A stretch of 64,000 nucleotides of DNA. It comes from Lethocerus indicus. Lineage: Eukaryota; Arthropoda; Insecta; Hemiptera; Belostomatidae. Position numbers and translations under genes: made by a program. The notes beneath the pieces are model-generated. The model searched no databases and was not told the DNA's origin. It saw nothing but the letters and a program-made list of their open reading frames with translations. Shown here one piece after another: positions 1 to 14,568 of this stretch (position 1 is the first letter of the stretch; each line of letters begins with the position of its first letter). Location of the stretch: NCBI GenBank assembly GCA_019843655.1, contig JACDQD010000006.1, positions 2,844,034-2,908,033 on the forward strand, given 5' to 3'.

Positions 1-331
1 TTTTCGTTAGTGATCATTAAAAATTTCCCAATTTGAAAATACTTAACATTAATGTTTGAATTAATTTCACCGGTTTATGCGGTTCTTAAGTGGCTGTGTC
101 AATATGGGATTCAGTCGGGTGCTTAAACACGACTTAAGCTCTCTGTAAATCGTACGTCCGTCAGCGACAGGCTTACGTGATGTTTCATTCGGGGACAGCC
201 GACATGCCTAAGTACCCCAGTGCTATATAATTTTCCCGGTCCAATTAGACCGGTTTCGGTTTCAAGATGTCGTCAGCACAATTCCCAGGTTAATGGCCTC
301 CGATCTACATACATTATAGGTACATACGAAT

Positions 332-333
<2 letters not shown>

Positions 334-378
<45 letters not shown>
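334..378. repeat. (AT)n microsatellite
   Basis: About 22 AT units. Confidence 0.95.
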
Positions 379-381
<3 letters not shown>

Positions 382-2652
382 TATATGTAAGTTGACCTGC
401 TCCCCAACCCGTATTAGGCATAGAAGTTCCGTCTTGCAGCATTGTAATTCCTTTTATTTCAAACCAATAGGAATCACTAGGATGTGTTAACGCTGGATTA
501 ATGTGCTTCGTTAGAATAGTTGGAAATTGGAGAAAAATAGGGTTGTTTGGCCTTATTAGACAGGAGGGGATCATAGTCTACAAAATATACTCGCTAGAAG
601 TTAGTTGGGCTGACTTGAAACAATTGATTCTCATAGAAAAAATTCGCTACCCAAATGGGGAAAAGGAGTCATTAAAGCGGAATTCCGAAGTCTCTGGAGA
701 TATGGATCGGGTCCTCGAGGAGCTCATTGAGACTCTTCTGAGGAAGAGGCTTATGTGTACATCAACTTCACTGTCAAATTCCGTACATGACGGACACGGA
801 ACGTCCACGAATACTTGTTAAAATTCACTATTTATATTCCTTAAATATAACAAACCGACGTCCGATTGGAGAAAGTCAGTAAAGAGTGCGAAAGCCTTTC
901 TCGTTTTAGCCGGCTATAACCGCTAGCTTATGAGGCGCTTAAAACCGTATTTACGTTTCGCTCCATTGTCTCTCCCCGCATCGCGCTCGCCGGGACTTCA
1001 TCCAGGGGCGTACTTAGCGCCCCTCGGGGGTCGGTCACTTTATGGATGGATAGGGAATTTCTGGCGGCGAAACGGTGTTCTTCAAAATTCACCAAATATC
1101 TACCTCCGGTTAATATTTCACTAGCATTCTCGATTCAATGATACCAACAAATTATTTGAGGACACAGATATTTATTCATATTAAATATTCACAAGGTATT
1201 CTTGGTGTTAAAATGTGGTATAATCTGAATCTAATATCATGTGCACCGATGCTACGTGTTGTTGATTCCCTTCACAATAAACTGTCAATTAATAATTATC
1301 GATCAATTTAAAACACCGAAATTAATTTTTGTTTTCTATCTATTTTTATTAGCTCTAAACTTAAAATGTAATATTTTTCATTGTTGACTTTTTCAATAAT
1401 TGAAAATACATTGTTAAGTATTTTCAGATTGTTGCATTCAATTCGAAATTTTGAATTGGTTGATTGAAGAAATTCTTAAATTTATTAAAATTATTGGAAT
1501 TTTCAATTAAATTCTGATAATTAGTAGGACTTGCGTTAGGGGTCTTGGCCAGCTACAGAGAAAATTAGTGGTCACGTGGCAGCTCCTATTTCCTTGTTCA
1601 TAGAATTGGCCTAATCGATGTCGGAAGATGATTGTTCTTCGAGAACAGATCCTGCCAGGAACAGGGCCTTAAATTGTTCGGGAACAGGAACGATGTTCCG
1701 CTCGGTTAGGTGTTCTCCAGTTGAAAGAGTAGGCGTTCGAATTACTTCCTTTAAAATACAAAATGAAAGTAGTAAATCATATAACACGAGTGGAAACATA
1801 AATCTGTCAAAATATTGAATTGATTCTCGAAATTACACATCAACTTCTAATCTAATTACCTGTTTGCAAATAGTAGAATATGGTTCTTGTATCATTGTTC
1901 GATATTAATATTGGAAAAATAAATATTTGCGAGGACCGTTTGATATCGATCGCGCCCGTTTCAATTGCAATTGTGCAGGAATATTTATCACAGTTAGCGG
2001 GAACTAAACTCGTATTAATTAAGCTTATTAATTGAGCACAAAGGCTGTGATTCGAGTTGGCTAATTAGGCGAGTCCTAAAATAGGCGTCAGCTTCATTCG
2101 CCAAGAACGGATGAACGAATGAATGCGAAACCATCTCCTATTAACCATTTACCAGAATTAGGCAAAATTCCTCCTTTCATTAGTTAACCCGCCACCTCCT
2201 TTACTTAAGAAACGTTCCAGTGAGGATTTAGGAAAATTCAGACAACAGTTAATAGGAATTTTATCACACCAGTTACAGTGTAATGGACGCATATGAGGTA
2301 ATTTATTTGTTATTATTGGTGCCAACGTTTCTTCGATACGAAAAACACTAAAACGAACTGAAACTAAATTTACATCACTGTATAGTATACTTTATTTCAG
2401 AAAAATTAATCACACTGTCTCACACTTACATAACAAGACTGCTAGGTCGCTGTACACCAGCGTTAACCAAACGAAACTGTCTTGCAAGGCGACACTTCAC
2501 AATCCCTGAAATATTGTATGCCCGCCTATTTTCTTTTGCAGAGTAAATAAATAAATCTAAGCCTTAAAAAGCACGAAATAGTCCGAAGCAAAAAAATAAT
2601 GTGAAATGGGCGTGAAATAACTTTGAAATCTCCGCTTTAGTAACAATGAAGA

Positions 2653-2714
2653 ACGGCGTTTACGACACTAGGCCCGCATAACTGCCCCGTTGTACATTCA
2701 GTATTAAGCGCCGT
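2653..2714 (+). repeat. 62-bp ACGGCG hairpin repeat, copy 1
   Basis: Starts ACGGCGTTTACGACACTAG, centre CCCGCATAACTGCCCCGT, ends AGTATTAAGCGCCGT. The ends are inverted copies of each other. Confidence 0.8.
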
Positions 2715-3972
2715 TTGTGCTCGTCACTCTTTTGACTTTGAACTTCACACACCAATATAATAATATAATGATAGTATTATAGGTAAACACGTGACATACA
2801 ATGTATAATACATGTATAATGTATAGGGGAATTAGTCGAGAAAAGGGTAATTAGTTACATTCGCTGCACGGATCCTTTTAAAAAAATCGTTCCATTATTT
2901 ATAAATTATTAAATCAACTACACGTATTTCATTTCATTTCACTTCGGAATTTAATATTTAGCGAATAATAAATATATTCTAGGTACTAAACTCCAGTGGA
3001 TTTACTGGAGTCCCTTCTTGTTTAATCCAATACAAATTCCAATTGAAAGAAAATTCAAACCCTGTACATTCAGGTGAGCGCCCTACCGCTTTAATAATTT
3101 ATTTTCCTCGTACTTTGAGCCGTCCAGTGAGCTTACTTTCCCCCTCAATCGGGTTTGTTCGATGTAAAATTTCAACCTCTACAACGATTGTTTCGAAAAG
3201 TATATTTGTTGGTTTTTCGTAATTTTTTTTTGTTCGAATACGGCCCAACAACAGACCAGCTTCTGGGACAAACGTCACGAATGTTGAATGTCGACATTTC
3301 CCGGTGAAAGTGGCAAATAACGATATTTAGCATATGTTCACCGTTGAATGTCTACATTTGCGAGATACCGACCTTTCGCAGTAACATATATAAATAGTTT
3401 TACAGTGTAAACGGAGTCACCCAAAGCCGAAGTTATGTCATCCTCCAACATATTGGATTTGGTCCGTATTCGGTGTCTATCCGGCCGACATATTAGTCGG
3501 TAAGTGTAATTCAATTTGGTCGATGAGTTCTAAGCTCGTGATGAATCAAAGCTCTAATTGACAGAAGTCCGGCCTCTCGGGCGCCTAATAAGCCGAGACG
3601 GGCGGGGGGGTGGGAGGGTATACACCATCAAACAGGCCTACCGTCATTTACCATCCGCTGCGGTAATTAATAGCCGTACCAGTTGTCTATAGTAGCATCC
3701 TCCGTTGTGTCGCCTCTAGGAAAGTGTCCTGAGATTAAAGGACAGCAGAGGATGTGCAATCACATAGAGAACTAAAACTGATCTAGGGAGTATAGTGTAA
3801 TAAACTCCTCTCTTTGGGTACTGACAATTCGGGTTATGCCGAAACCGGTCTGCAAATGGACCGAAAACGCGATTCGTGACAGGCGATCAAATATCTGATG
3901 AGAATATATACCGTAGTACATAAAAGCTAAGCCCTTATAATTGTTATAAATTTGAAATTGAATGAAAATTTC

Positions 3973-4601
3973 ATAGATTTCGTGTGTTTCTGTCTCCTTT
4001 CGCTGGTTTGGTCTTTTGCTAGACCGGTTTCGGCCGCTCGCCATCTTCAGTAGCGGTGTTAGTCACTTTGGCTGTTTTTTGGGCATCCTCACTTGTACTG
4101 TGTTGGTAGTCTGTTTGTAGTGTGTATATACGTGTCTTGTTATTGTGTTTTTGGGGTATGTTGTTTGTCTTATTTGAGTTGAGAGGGGGTGGGATTTAGT
4201 TAAACGGCTTAAGTCATTGTCGGATTATCGGTCAAATATATATTTGATCAGACAACTGGTACTTAACTAAAGTTTTTTGGGTGTACTTGCACCGATAAAC
4301 TAGATTACTGAAAGTAAACTTTTTTCAATACATTTTGAACAACAGGAAAACTTTTACGATTGTAAATACATAATACCCGACAGGTTTCCTGTCATATATT
4401 TGTAAGTCAGAACCTGTTCAGTCAGTTACCAGTTGTGTGAACAAATATATACTTGACTGATAATCCGACAAAGACTTAAGCCGATCAACAAAATCCCTCC
4501 CAACCCAAATAAGACAGACTAAATCCCCCCAAAACAATAACAACAGTGACTAACACTGCTACTGGAGATGCCCAGCAGCCGAAACCGGTCTAGCGAATGA
4601 T
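3973..4601. mobile_element. Foldback element, copy A (both arms plus spacer)
   Basis: The left arm runs from GTGTTTCTGTCTCC through CTAGACCGGTTTCGGC, GCCATCTTCAGTAGCGG, GGGCATCCTCAC and GGTCAAATATATATTTGA. The right arm from about 4430 is its inverted, partly deleted counterpart ending in GCCGAAACCGGTCTAGCG. The spacer 4260-4430 is unique except for an inverted relative in the copy at 26609. No ORF of note: a non-autonomous element. Confidence 0.85.
4017..4055 (-). ncRNA. Hammerhead-ribozyme-like motif in left arm of foldback copy A
   Basis: Minus-strand CGCTA, CTGAAGA, GGC...GCC, GAAACCGGTC, TAGC: core intact, stem I four pairs. Confidence 0.4.
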
Positions 4602-5878
4602 TGGATTCAAAAATTTCAATGAGTTAAGATAAATTTTCTTGCCAAGTAAAATTTTCTCCTGTTCCAGTGAAATCGTGCCTCGTTCATGAAATATCGCATT
4701 TAACTGGACTGTAAATCTGAAAGGACCAGACGTAAAAACATTGTATTGGGGACACTTTTGTGTTGAAATCGAGAAAATTGATTTTAGGGCGATAGCTGCC
4801 AAAATATTGTTGGGCGACGGGGATGAGGGGAACCGGGATTACGATTTCAATAGGACAATTGAAATAGTGAACAATCCGTATTTCCAACTTAAGAAGTTAT
4901 TACGAGCAACCCCCCTGCAAGCCCCCCTCCTGCACACCGACAACTCTCCTCTATCAATGACCTTTATTTCTTTCGGGTTGAATATCGCATTTATAAATTC
5001 ATTAGAAGAGGCGGCGCTATTCCGGAAATTAGTTTTCGACCCGGAGCACCCTTTCCGGCTGCCGGGTAAGATATTCAAACCGATTCGGAAGCTTATAATG
5101 GAATAAATATACTTTGCGGCCTCCGTTCGACTAAACTGACTATTTGTAAATATTCAATTGTGGGAAGACGATTAGACGAACCGTTATAGGCGATTTCCCA
5201 GTTATAGTTTGACCTAGAATCTTTTCGTTTGTGTACAAAAATATAATACAAATTTAATCTGTTTAAAATCGAAAACAAAATTAAAAACGCAATTGAAATG
5301 AAATACTGATACCAAGAATTTCAAAAATAGTTTTTTTTATAACGTTACCGTAAAAGAATATATCGGATATAAATAATATTTACATACAAGCTATATGATG
5401 CACTTAAATAATGTAATATAAATAGGCAATGTGATCTTCTATGTCTATACGTACACAGTTTTTGAGTATATAAGACAAATAAATAAAAACCAACATTGTA
5501 AATTACGTTTTGTAAGGTCAATTGCATCTCCTAATTAAAGTTAATTAAAATTCCCGATTTTCATAACCCCTCAAATATTGATTTAACGTTGTTGGTGACT
5601 TTAGGGTAGGAAATATACCACTGCCTGTGGAGCATACTCTCATTGATACAAACCGGAAGAAGAGAATTAGCTAAAAAAAACTTGCGTCAATATCGACCCA
5701 ACCACGAGATAGGTTGGGTTAGAAACCTCACTTAGAAACCTCACGAATAGGGGGAAACGACAAAATGGTAAACCTACAATATTATGAACAATGTTTATAT
5801 CCACAGTTGTTTTTCGTATTATTACAGTAACTAAAAGAATAAGCGGACGGAGCCTTGAAAGCGATAATTAATTTCTGA

Positions 5879-5939
5879 ACGGCGCTGATACTAAATGTAG
5901 AACGGGACAGCTATGCGGGCGTAGTATTAAAGGCGCCGT
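5879..5939 (-). repeat. 62-bp ACGGCG hairpin repeat, copy 2
   Basis: Minus orientation. TAGTATC-type stem and CGCCGT ends are conserved, and AATAATTGAG and TTCAGAAAT flanks are shared with other copies. Confidence 0.8.
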
Positions 5940-6579
5940 CTCAATTATTATTAAAACTGCGGGACATGTTTGTTGCGTTCAAATGAAGGTTATTTCGATG
6001 CTTGGAGCAGTCAACAATCAGACTATCTAAATGTTATACCGAATTGGGAATAGGAATTATTCTCACTCGAATTTCAGCCGAACATCTTTCCCGCGTTGTC
6101 AGTTAAAAGCGCCCCGGTAAAGTTAATCACGAGGCAATAATTCAAAGTGAAAATTAAAATTTCCCCGGGGGGAGGGCGACGCGATATTCGGGAAGATTAA
6201 CATTTATGACGGTTCCTGCATCTTTCATTAACGGCCATTGTCGGGGCCCTAATCAATTTATCCTGGGCAAGGGGGGGGGATGGAAGAAACGGAAAGAGTG
6301 GAAGTGAAGGATAGGAATAAAAAATAAGGGAATAGGAGGTGAAAGGGGAAGCAGGGCCGAAGGTAATTACTGACTTTTCCTATTATATTAACACGATAAC
6401 GAATTTGGTTCCAGCGAAGTGTATAGCCTAATTAAAAGGCCCCTGCCTAATCAGAACAAGCGGGTTTTTCTAAACTTGCTTACAATTAAATTCTTCCTTC
6501 TCTTTTCCCGATTTTGCAAAACGATCATTTATTTCTACTCGATAGTACGTGTAATTTAATAATATTATTATTTTAATAT

Positions 6580-6782
6580 ACCTGTTTTGTGGTCTGCGAG
6601 GGGTTGGAATACCGTAGATTTAGTGTGTTTCTATCTCTTCTCGCCGGTTTTGTCAGTGACAGTGCAGTAAGGTTGCCCTAAAAACATCCAAAGTGCTAAA
6701 AGTGATTAACACCGCTACTGAAGATGGCGAGCAGCCGAAACCGATCTAGCGAAAGACAGAAACACAAAAAATCTACAATATT
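6580..6782. mobile_element. Foldback element, copy F (short, nearly arms only)
   Basis: Begins with the outer terminus CCTGTTTTGTGGTCTGCGAG, keeps about 70 bp of left arm, jumps to the right arm (AACATCCAAAGTGCTAA) and ends GAAAGACAGAAACACA. The ribozyme-like motif on the plus strand (6713-6751) has an intact core. Confidence 0.8.
6713..6751 (+). ncRNA. Hammerhead-ribozyme-like motif in foldback copy F
   Basis: Core and stems I and II as in copy E. The stem III segment is ACCGAT, which is no longer self-complementary. Confidence 0.38.
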
Positions 6783-9324
6783 ATTATTAGTTAGTCCCTC
6801 TAGCATTGTGGGTTAAATTAAATTATTTCAAGCCGTCGTACGTAAATTCCACACGACGGATCATCTCGGAAGAGGTTTTCCGATCAGTTCCATCAGTAAC
6901 CCAAATAGGTTTTCGGCCTATTACTATTAAGTGAACTATGGTACGCATACATTTACGCCGCATCACTTCCAAATGACCGTTTCCTTTTCCTTCTAACTTG
7001 AATTAATGAATGCTCCGGTTGTACTCTTAAAACGGGACATTTTAATCTGCCTATTTAAAATTTTTAAATCAACGTTAACTAATAGTTAAAAATGAAGTCT
7101 GACTAGAAGTTAAATAGACAGACTTTCAAGTTCAACGCGTTTCAAGGTTTAATCCGTATAATCGAACTTGGGCGTTGAATAAAATGAAGCAATTTAATAT
7201 ATAAATGGAGGCGGAGTATTTTCCCAGCCAGCGTCAGACTCGGTTTTTGTTCTCCTCTGTTAGATTAGTCGGAAGCTACAACAGGCTTCCAACAAGCGGG
7301 GGCGATATTATGCCGCCTAGTTCGGACCAGTGGGACACATCCGCACTCCGCTTATTAGAAAAAGAAATTATAAATAAACAAGGCGAACGTCCGATATAAT
7401 TAAAATTCCAACTAATTGCATCCGCGTTGATTAAACTCGCCAATTTGATTAGAGTTACGTCATCGGAGGAAAAACGATCGATATTACGATTGTGTCCACC
7501 GTTTTATCCACAGGGACAACAACCTAATAATAATGAGTTGATGCTGGAGCCAATATATAAAGTGAAAATATTTAAACAATCGTATATTGTCAATCCGGCT
7601 TCATATATGAACTTGTTACACAATATTTAATGCCGGTTTGTTAAATTTTTTTCCCAGCTGGATATTTTTAAGTTGTTAAAAACCCTTACAAATCATATTA
7701 TTATTGTGCCACCCTTTAAAAAAATTTAATGTCGAACCACCCCTCCACCACCAGTTGAATAAAAGACTGGAATATTTTTGGTATTGTCCATAAAAAAGTG
7801 CATTCATGAAACGCTCTCAGAGCAGGCGAGTACAAATTATTTAAATAATAATTAATTATTAAAATACTTTTTACGCTTTTACGTTACTGAAAATTGCATT
7901 TTCAGTAAACTGTTTGCTCAACCAATTGACGTTACCCTGCGCCCTTCTTAAATTACTTATTTTTAAATAAACTTAGTTTAATTAAACTTTTTAATCCGCA
8001 CAGGCCTGTATTTGATGCCCCCATCCGCCCGAGGCTTCGTTTTTGCCGACGGGGCTTTCGTTTATTTATTGGGCCGTGCAACAGGTGACCCCCTGGGCAC
8101 TCGCACGTTGCTCTCGAAGCAATTCAATATTTGCCCAATCATCACTCTGTTTTATTGAGTGTAACAATTTTTTCAGTCCAATGAATCCGGCCTCTCACCC
8201 CTTGCGGTAACATGTCAGGCTGTCATATGTGTGTACAGAGGGAGGGGCTCGATAACCCTTCAACGTGATAAGAATGTTCACAAGACCTGTATTATTAGAT
8301 TTATTTAGGCATCAAAGGATAGCCTGTAACTCATATTTCACCCCTTCAATTTTCCTTCAATACTGAAGGTGTTCCCTGATGCAATATTGAGTCCGCTGAA
8401 GTTTTTTCGAGAAAAAATTTTATATACATTTTTTGAGACCTGTGTCCATATTTGTGTATTATTTAAAAAAAAAACAAATAACACGGGGGTTAGAAAATCT
8501 TCCGGTGGAATACACCGAAGAGGCAAGACTATGGAGGATAAAATTGTTAGAATTTTAGATTAGTTAGAATTGTTAGAATTTCCTGAATGAATAAAATATC
8601 GCGAAGTTATATTTTACGAAAATATACATTTTAAATACGCTTATTTCGTAACAAAAAGGTTTTCGTTCGAATTAAAATAAAATGGGGTGTTTTAGTTTGG
8701 AATTTAAATAAATTATTAAGGCCGAGAGTAGATATCTTCAGATGTAAATGTCTTATAATATTTTTGCGTCTTAGTTATAGAACGATTAGGATTTTAAAAA
8801 TTAGAAACAAAATTTCTTCGTGGCTTACTATTAAATTTTTGTTGGGTCCCTCCTACACTAGGAAAACCAAGGAAATTCACGTTCTTCCGTGATGGCTTGA
8901 AAACATTCTAACGTATCCAATTTGTTTCAGATATTCCGAATAAAATAATTCACAAACCTTTTAACTTAATGGGTCCGCCGGAGCGGACTGAATATCAAAA
9001 GTAGGGACCGGTCCCATTACCTTGATTCCAATTTACCGTCCGGTGAATTGCAATCGTCAAATGTTGTTTTAATGAACAGTTTATATAAGTGTATAAATAC
9101 TGTTTGTTAAATGTGAGCGGGTTTGGAATATACTGAACGAGAGTGGTCTTGCTTATTATTTGTCGTGATCTTGCTATTGACGTTATCGCCACGTGGAGGC
9201 GTTGTTTACCGCGTTGTTGGCAGAGGGAAAATCTCAATCCACATGTCCGTAGACGGTGGAGACGAAAAACTTTCTTTCAACGTGACATAAAATAGGAGTC
9301 CCCGCGGCCTTAATAACAATGGAG

Positions 9325-9386
9325 ACGGCGTTGTGAATACTGAGCCCGCATAGCAGCCCCGTTCTAAATTTAGTATCAAGCGCCGT
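9325..9386 (+). repeat. 62-bp ACGGCG hairpin repeat, copy 3
   Basis: ACGGCGTTGTGAATACTGAG ... TTTAGTATCAAGCGCCGT, followed by the shared CAGAAATAATTA flank. Confidence 0.82.
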
Positions 9387-12094
9387 CCAGAAATAATTAC
9401 CCCAATGAACCCCGAATGAATTAAATTCTTTCACAGGCTTTAACATTATGAAAAAATAATTTGCGTATGTAAATTCTGTTAAATAATATTGTTTTCTGTA
9501 TGGGGGCATACTCCCAATTTGTTATTGGGGCCTACAGCGTGGTTGGTCCGATTTTAACGCACGGTTGGCGCCTTTCTAGACACCGCCCGTTCCTGTACAG
9601 TCTGGAGCTTCGAATATGGCCCCTACCCGCAGGTCGGGGGCACGCAGAATATGGCCTTTCTTCATTCCCCGTATATCGTATTTATCGAAGCGCACGAAGC
9701 CTAGATCCGCTTGAGCGTAAAATCGATTCTACCGTTAACGGATATTTTAAACGGTTAAAATTTTAAATTTAAAATTAGACACAGAAATTCGAGCCCGGCT
9801 GACCGCTAAGCTTCATTATACTTTAAATGAACTTAGGATACCGTTTACAGTGTACAAATTTTGGTTAATATATGTATACATGAGTGCAGATACTGGGACT
9901 CAATTATACTGCCTTTATGTATAATAACCGGGATAGTTAAGATTTTGTGCATTTCACCGCTTGCGTTTGAGTCTCCGCCTTATAATTGCAATTTATTTGG
10001 GAAGCAGGTGTTCAGGAACTAACTACCGAACTGAATTCAAATGAATACACCAGCGTTCATGGATTTCCCCCATTTTTTTCAGCTGAGATCATCACATATG
10101 ATCCCCAAGGAATATTGAGTATAAGTACATAATTTCTGGAGCTATCTTCCAACAACTGAAGCATTCAACTTTAACGTTCATTCTTATTCGGGCTTCAAGC
10201 TCTGAAGTGGTCGATACGTGTCTTCCAGTCAAATACAAGTAGCGAAGCAACGAATTTCATATATTGAAACTATCATACGTGAATAGGAATTGTTAAAATG
10301 AAATCCGTCGTAGCTTTGATATTTTCCCGATCAATTAAGCAAGAATTGTACAGAAATAAAAACGTAAGCGGGCCAGATTTAATACATGAACCGTATTCAA
10401 TTAAATTGTACCAACATGTTGTACAATTTAAAGACAAAGATTGCTGTAGTGCTATGTTTTTTTTATTAGCTTCCTGGAATTTTCGTTTAATATTAGAATA
10501 TTTACCTAATATTGTTTGCTTCGTGAAAAAGATGACTTCTAGACGAATCTAAAATTTGGTCAGTCGACGATATTCGCTGCAGATTTATCGGAAAAGTTGC
10601 AAAGTCGCTATTGGAAAATTATCCGTTTCGTTCGTGTGTTTCTTTTTTCCTGTTCAATTCGATCCCTACCCTACGTGTGGTCAACGACCCGAAATTCCGA
10701 GAATCCACGCTTTTTCCTTCCCTACTTATATAACTGCCCCCGGAGTTGTGAGTCCCTCCCCAGGAATTATTTTCCGTTTTTCAGAAAGTGATTTTCGACG
10801 GTAATCCCCCTTTAATTAGTTGAGAACCCCCGCCACCGCCCCCCGCCACTTCGTCCCTTCGCCAAATATCCAGTAATATCAGATCTATCGGAAAGGGCTC
10901 CAACTCTAGCTCAAGCTTTGACTCCTGAAACAAAGGTGAGATTTTCTCCAACGTCTTCAATCATTCCCATCTCCATTCCCGCCATATTCAAAGATCAATC
11001 GTCGCCGGAGTCTTCAATCATCCAAATGTACGACGCGGAAGTTTCGAAAACTTCCAACAGCTTGAGGCCGAAAACAGATCGAACTCCGTTGCTCCAGACA
11101 TGGGTTTGCCCATTAAGCCACATAGGAAGGACAACTTTTTGGAATTTCCTTAGCCCCAAAGTGTTAATTAAGTATTCATTTCTTTATTATATATATTTAT
11201 TTTAAACATATAGTCGGGATTAAATTATCCAATCCCTGGATTTCGTACGAAGTGGTATAAATGATGGAATTTCTATTAGTGGCTATATTAGTTTCGAGTT
11301 CTCTGTATTACACTGGCGAGCGGTAAATTGAATTATTAAATTTGGCCGATAATTGAATTTCGTCCGAAAACTGAGAACGTTTGACGCGTACGCGGGATTG
11401 GCCGTCCATTTAACCGCCCTCTCAACCCCAATAACGTTATGTCACAGCGTTACTGTTGGTGGGCGTTTTCATCACGAAAACATTGGATACGCGACGGTTT
11501 TCGTATAACATCGTTCCTTCCGAAAAATTGTCTACCCCGAATTCTCGCCATTTCTCGGCAAAACAGGTCTAAACTATCAGTAAATTGTCGTGTGGAAACC
11601 GAAAATTCGATACTACTGTAAAGCAATCAGCAGTACGCAGAATTCCCGACAGCGCAGACAGAGGTACCGGACGCAGAAAACAGTTATTTAAAAAAACAAT
11701 TAAAGAATGGGCTAAAAATAATCTCCAGCCCTTTTCCATTTTCCGCCGCATTAAACTTAAGTTGTAAAGTGAAAATGCGGATAGTAATTTTCGGTCGCTG
11801 ATGCGGAAAAACTTCTCCATTGCGACTTTTCTCAGTACATTAGATCGGAATGAATAGGCGAAGTACGCCCTGAATTCGAGTCAACATCAACGATTCTATG
11901 ATAGTTTTTCATTTACATTTCTACTAATTATTCTTATTACATATTTACTGCTAGCTAAGATTATACATATTTATAGCCTAACCTGTTAATCAATGTACCG
12001 CTATTTAAGGTGGATAACACCGAAACTGCTATTTATATACGGGAAAAACACTGACCCACTAATTTAGGCGATATCCACTAATTTAGCTATGAGT

Positions 12095-12156
12095 ACGGCG
12101 TTTCTAATACTACGGCCGCACAACTGTCCCGTACTCCGTTTAGTATCAAGCGCCGT
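12095..12156 (+). repeat. 62-bp ACGGCG hairpin repeat, copy 4
   Basis: ACGGCGTTTCTAATACTACG ... TTTAGTATCAAGCGCCGT; closest to the consensus. Confidence 0.85.
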
Positions 12157-12850
12157 TTACGAAAACTTATAATCATTTTATTCTTATGAAATCAAAGCTA
12201 TTCCCTGTACGCAGTAGTGAAACCCTTATGAGTAATTTATTCTTCATTTCGGTTTTTAATCCAGTATCGATTGGTAGTAAACTACAGAACTGAAACATAT
12301 TTTTGCATTAAAATATTACGAGGTCCTTTGCTCATTCCCTGTATACTTGTTTTTATGTCGTTGACTTTAGGTTTTACCTATTATCTAGATCTGTTAGATT
12401 ATGTGTTACTCGGTTTATTCACTGAAATAATTTTACACATTTTTCATACAGACGTTTATAAGACAACTTATTGCTTTTTTCCAAGTTGTTGTCGAAACTG
12501 ATCGAATTTCACTGCAGGAAATACACTGAGAAAATTGTCCAATTGTTGATATTTATGATCGAATGATTTCGTCGGTGCTTCGTACAGGAATTGAGAAGTT
12601 TGCGAAATTCGCGACGGTGGGACGCGGGACTTGTCCCCCTATTTTACGATTGGCCCGAATATCGTATGACAAGAAATATTCGTACCCCCGGTCTATATAT
12701 TCTGCAGTTCAAACGTAAAAAATTTCGTACAGACCGGTACTCGCCTCTCCATTATTGGGACAAGTTCCCCGTATTAAATCGCCCTTTGGATATTTTCTAT
12801 TACCTGTTCTTTAGACTGTTACCTTCCTCAGTGGTACAGAAATGAATGAG

Positions 12851-12883
12851 TTGTATTAGTAAATGTAACATTTACTAATACAA
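12851..12883. repeat. Perfect 16-bp inverted repeat with one-base centre
   Basis: TTGTATTAGTAAATGT, A, then its exact reverse complement. Confidence 0.95.
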
Positions 12884-14467
12884 GGTTCGTTAACATTTCC
12901 ATCTGAACTAGTTTACTTCCTTATCATCGTGGATTCATCATTGCCACTGGTTTCTCCCTGTTAACTTTGGTTACGGGTAGTTTTCCCTTATTCCATTATG
13001 TTTCCATGTATATATTTTATATTTCCATTATGTTTTGATTAAGGAATGAATTATTGAAAAAGAAATAAGACGCGTGTAATACCGGCTTCTACCAACGATG
13101 TGGGTTAGTCAGCGGAAAATGGAGCCCCGAGGAGAAAAATATTATGACCCTTGGCGGAGGCAGAACAACCGGAAATTTCTCCATTTATCGAAACTAATCC
13201 AGGACATAGGAAGAGACAGTCCCTTATAAAGAGAAAGGGACCAAAAATGATGAAGACGGGAAAATTTCATGTCCAGAATCTAAACCCCCCCCCCGGAGTA
13301 TGTACGGAAACGGTTCGTTTTTTCTTCAGCCGCAGTAAATATAAAAGGGAAAAATGTTTTATTGATAATCCATTAAATGATCGAGTAGCCGCGCATCTAT
13401 CAAAAACTTTTTCGCAGCGAACGTTGCAGGGAATTGAATTTCGCGTCGAATGAGACGAAAACCCGGTCAATTACGGTGGCAAATAAAGTCACTGGACTGA
13501 GTTTCAATTTTTAAATATTTCAACCGATATCACTGGATGTTGATGGATATTCGATGCCTTTCGGACATGATGGCAACCGGAAAAGAGGAAGCTTCCGAAC
13601 TAATAATTTAATATTTATTAGCCTTTGAAATTGTTAACACTTTACTACTTTACTTTTTAGTGACTTTACTCAAAAACAAGAATTGGTGAATAAGTATCCA
13701 GTAGAATACTTAAAACTTTTCCCGAATTTCCTCTTGTCCGTCCGTGAAAAGAAACCCTGGACTATACCTTAATATTCTGGCAATAAGTGAACATGTTTAA
13801 TCCTCATAAACAACACCTTTTTTATTACTCTTCTTTTTTAATTCTCTCTCTTTTGCTCTTAAACGTTGCATCGTGTCCGAATCCGAAGTTCCTAAAGATT
13901 ACATAATCGCCATTTCTGTAAAAGTAGGAGAAGACGAGTTACACCAGGATTGTCCATTTTTCGAAGTTTAATGAATGGATACAATCCGTTCATCTAATTA
14001 ATTGGGGAATTTAAACCATTCATCTCCGTTTGACAGAACGATTGCACACAGAGAAACCCCCGTAAAAATCAACGGAAATATACAAACGGCAAAGAAATAA
14101 TCAAGAAATTATGAATTTGTTGCAAAGAACAGCTGGCCATCAATCGATCAATCTCGAGATCTCTTCAAAAACCGAGTTGGGTTAATCCGTTAATTGAGTC
14201 GCAATCGAGATTGAAAAAAATCATCAAGCCAGCTCATTCAGATTTTATCGCCGATCGCTAATTACAGGTTTGATAGATTAAAACTGAGATTTATGACTGT
14301 TAGAAAACTGTCATCGAGTGAATTGGGTGGATACACAACTTTTATTTGAAGTTTCTGTCTTCGAGGTGGCGACCGCCAATCGTGATTGGTAAACTATTCA
14401 TCATTCATTAAACATCATTGATGATAATTAATTAATCAGTATTGATTAATATTCGGAGATTTCGAGT

Positions 14468-14568
14468 TCTTCTGTCTCCTCTCGGTCTTTTCTAGACCGG
14501 CTACTGGCCATCTTCAGTCCACACAAGCGTTTGGAGACGGACGAACCACAAAACAGGTATTCCAAACT
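14468..14568. mobile_element. Degenerate foldback remnant
   Basis: TTCTGTCTCCTCTCGGTC, TTCTAGACCGG and GGCCATCTTCAG on the left. On the right is the family terminus CCACAAAACAGGTATTCC. Confidence 0.6.

Larger units (their letters stand above)
1..3972. other. Gene-free AT-rich sequence
   Basis: No coding exon recognised. Holds an AT microsatellite and hairpin repeat copy 1. A short inverted motif near 1005-1027 (GGGGCGTACTTAGCGCCCC) stands alone. Confidence 0.6.

Noticed and set aside
4741..5106. 121-codon plus-strand frame
   Set aside because: Begins at TTG, has no recognisable domain, splice context or signal peptide, and lies in repeat-rich DNA. Not called as a gene.
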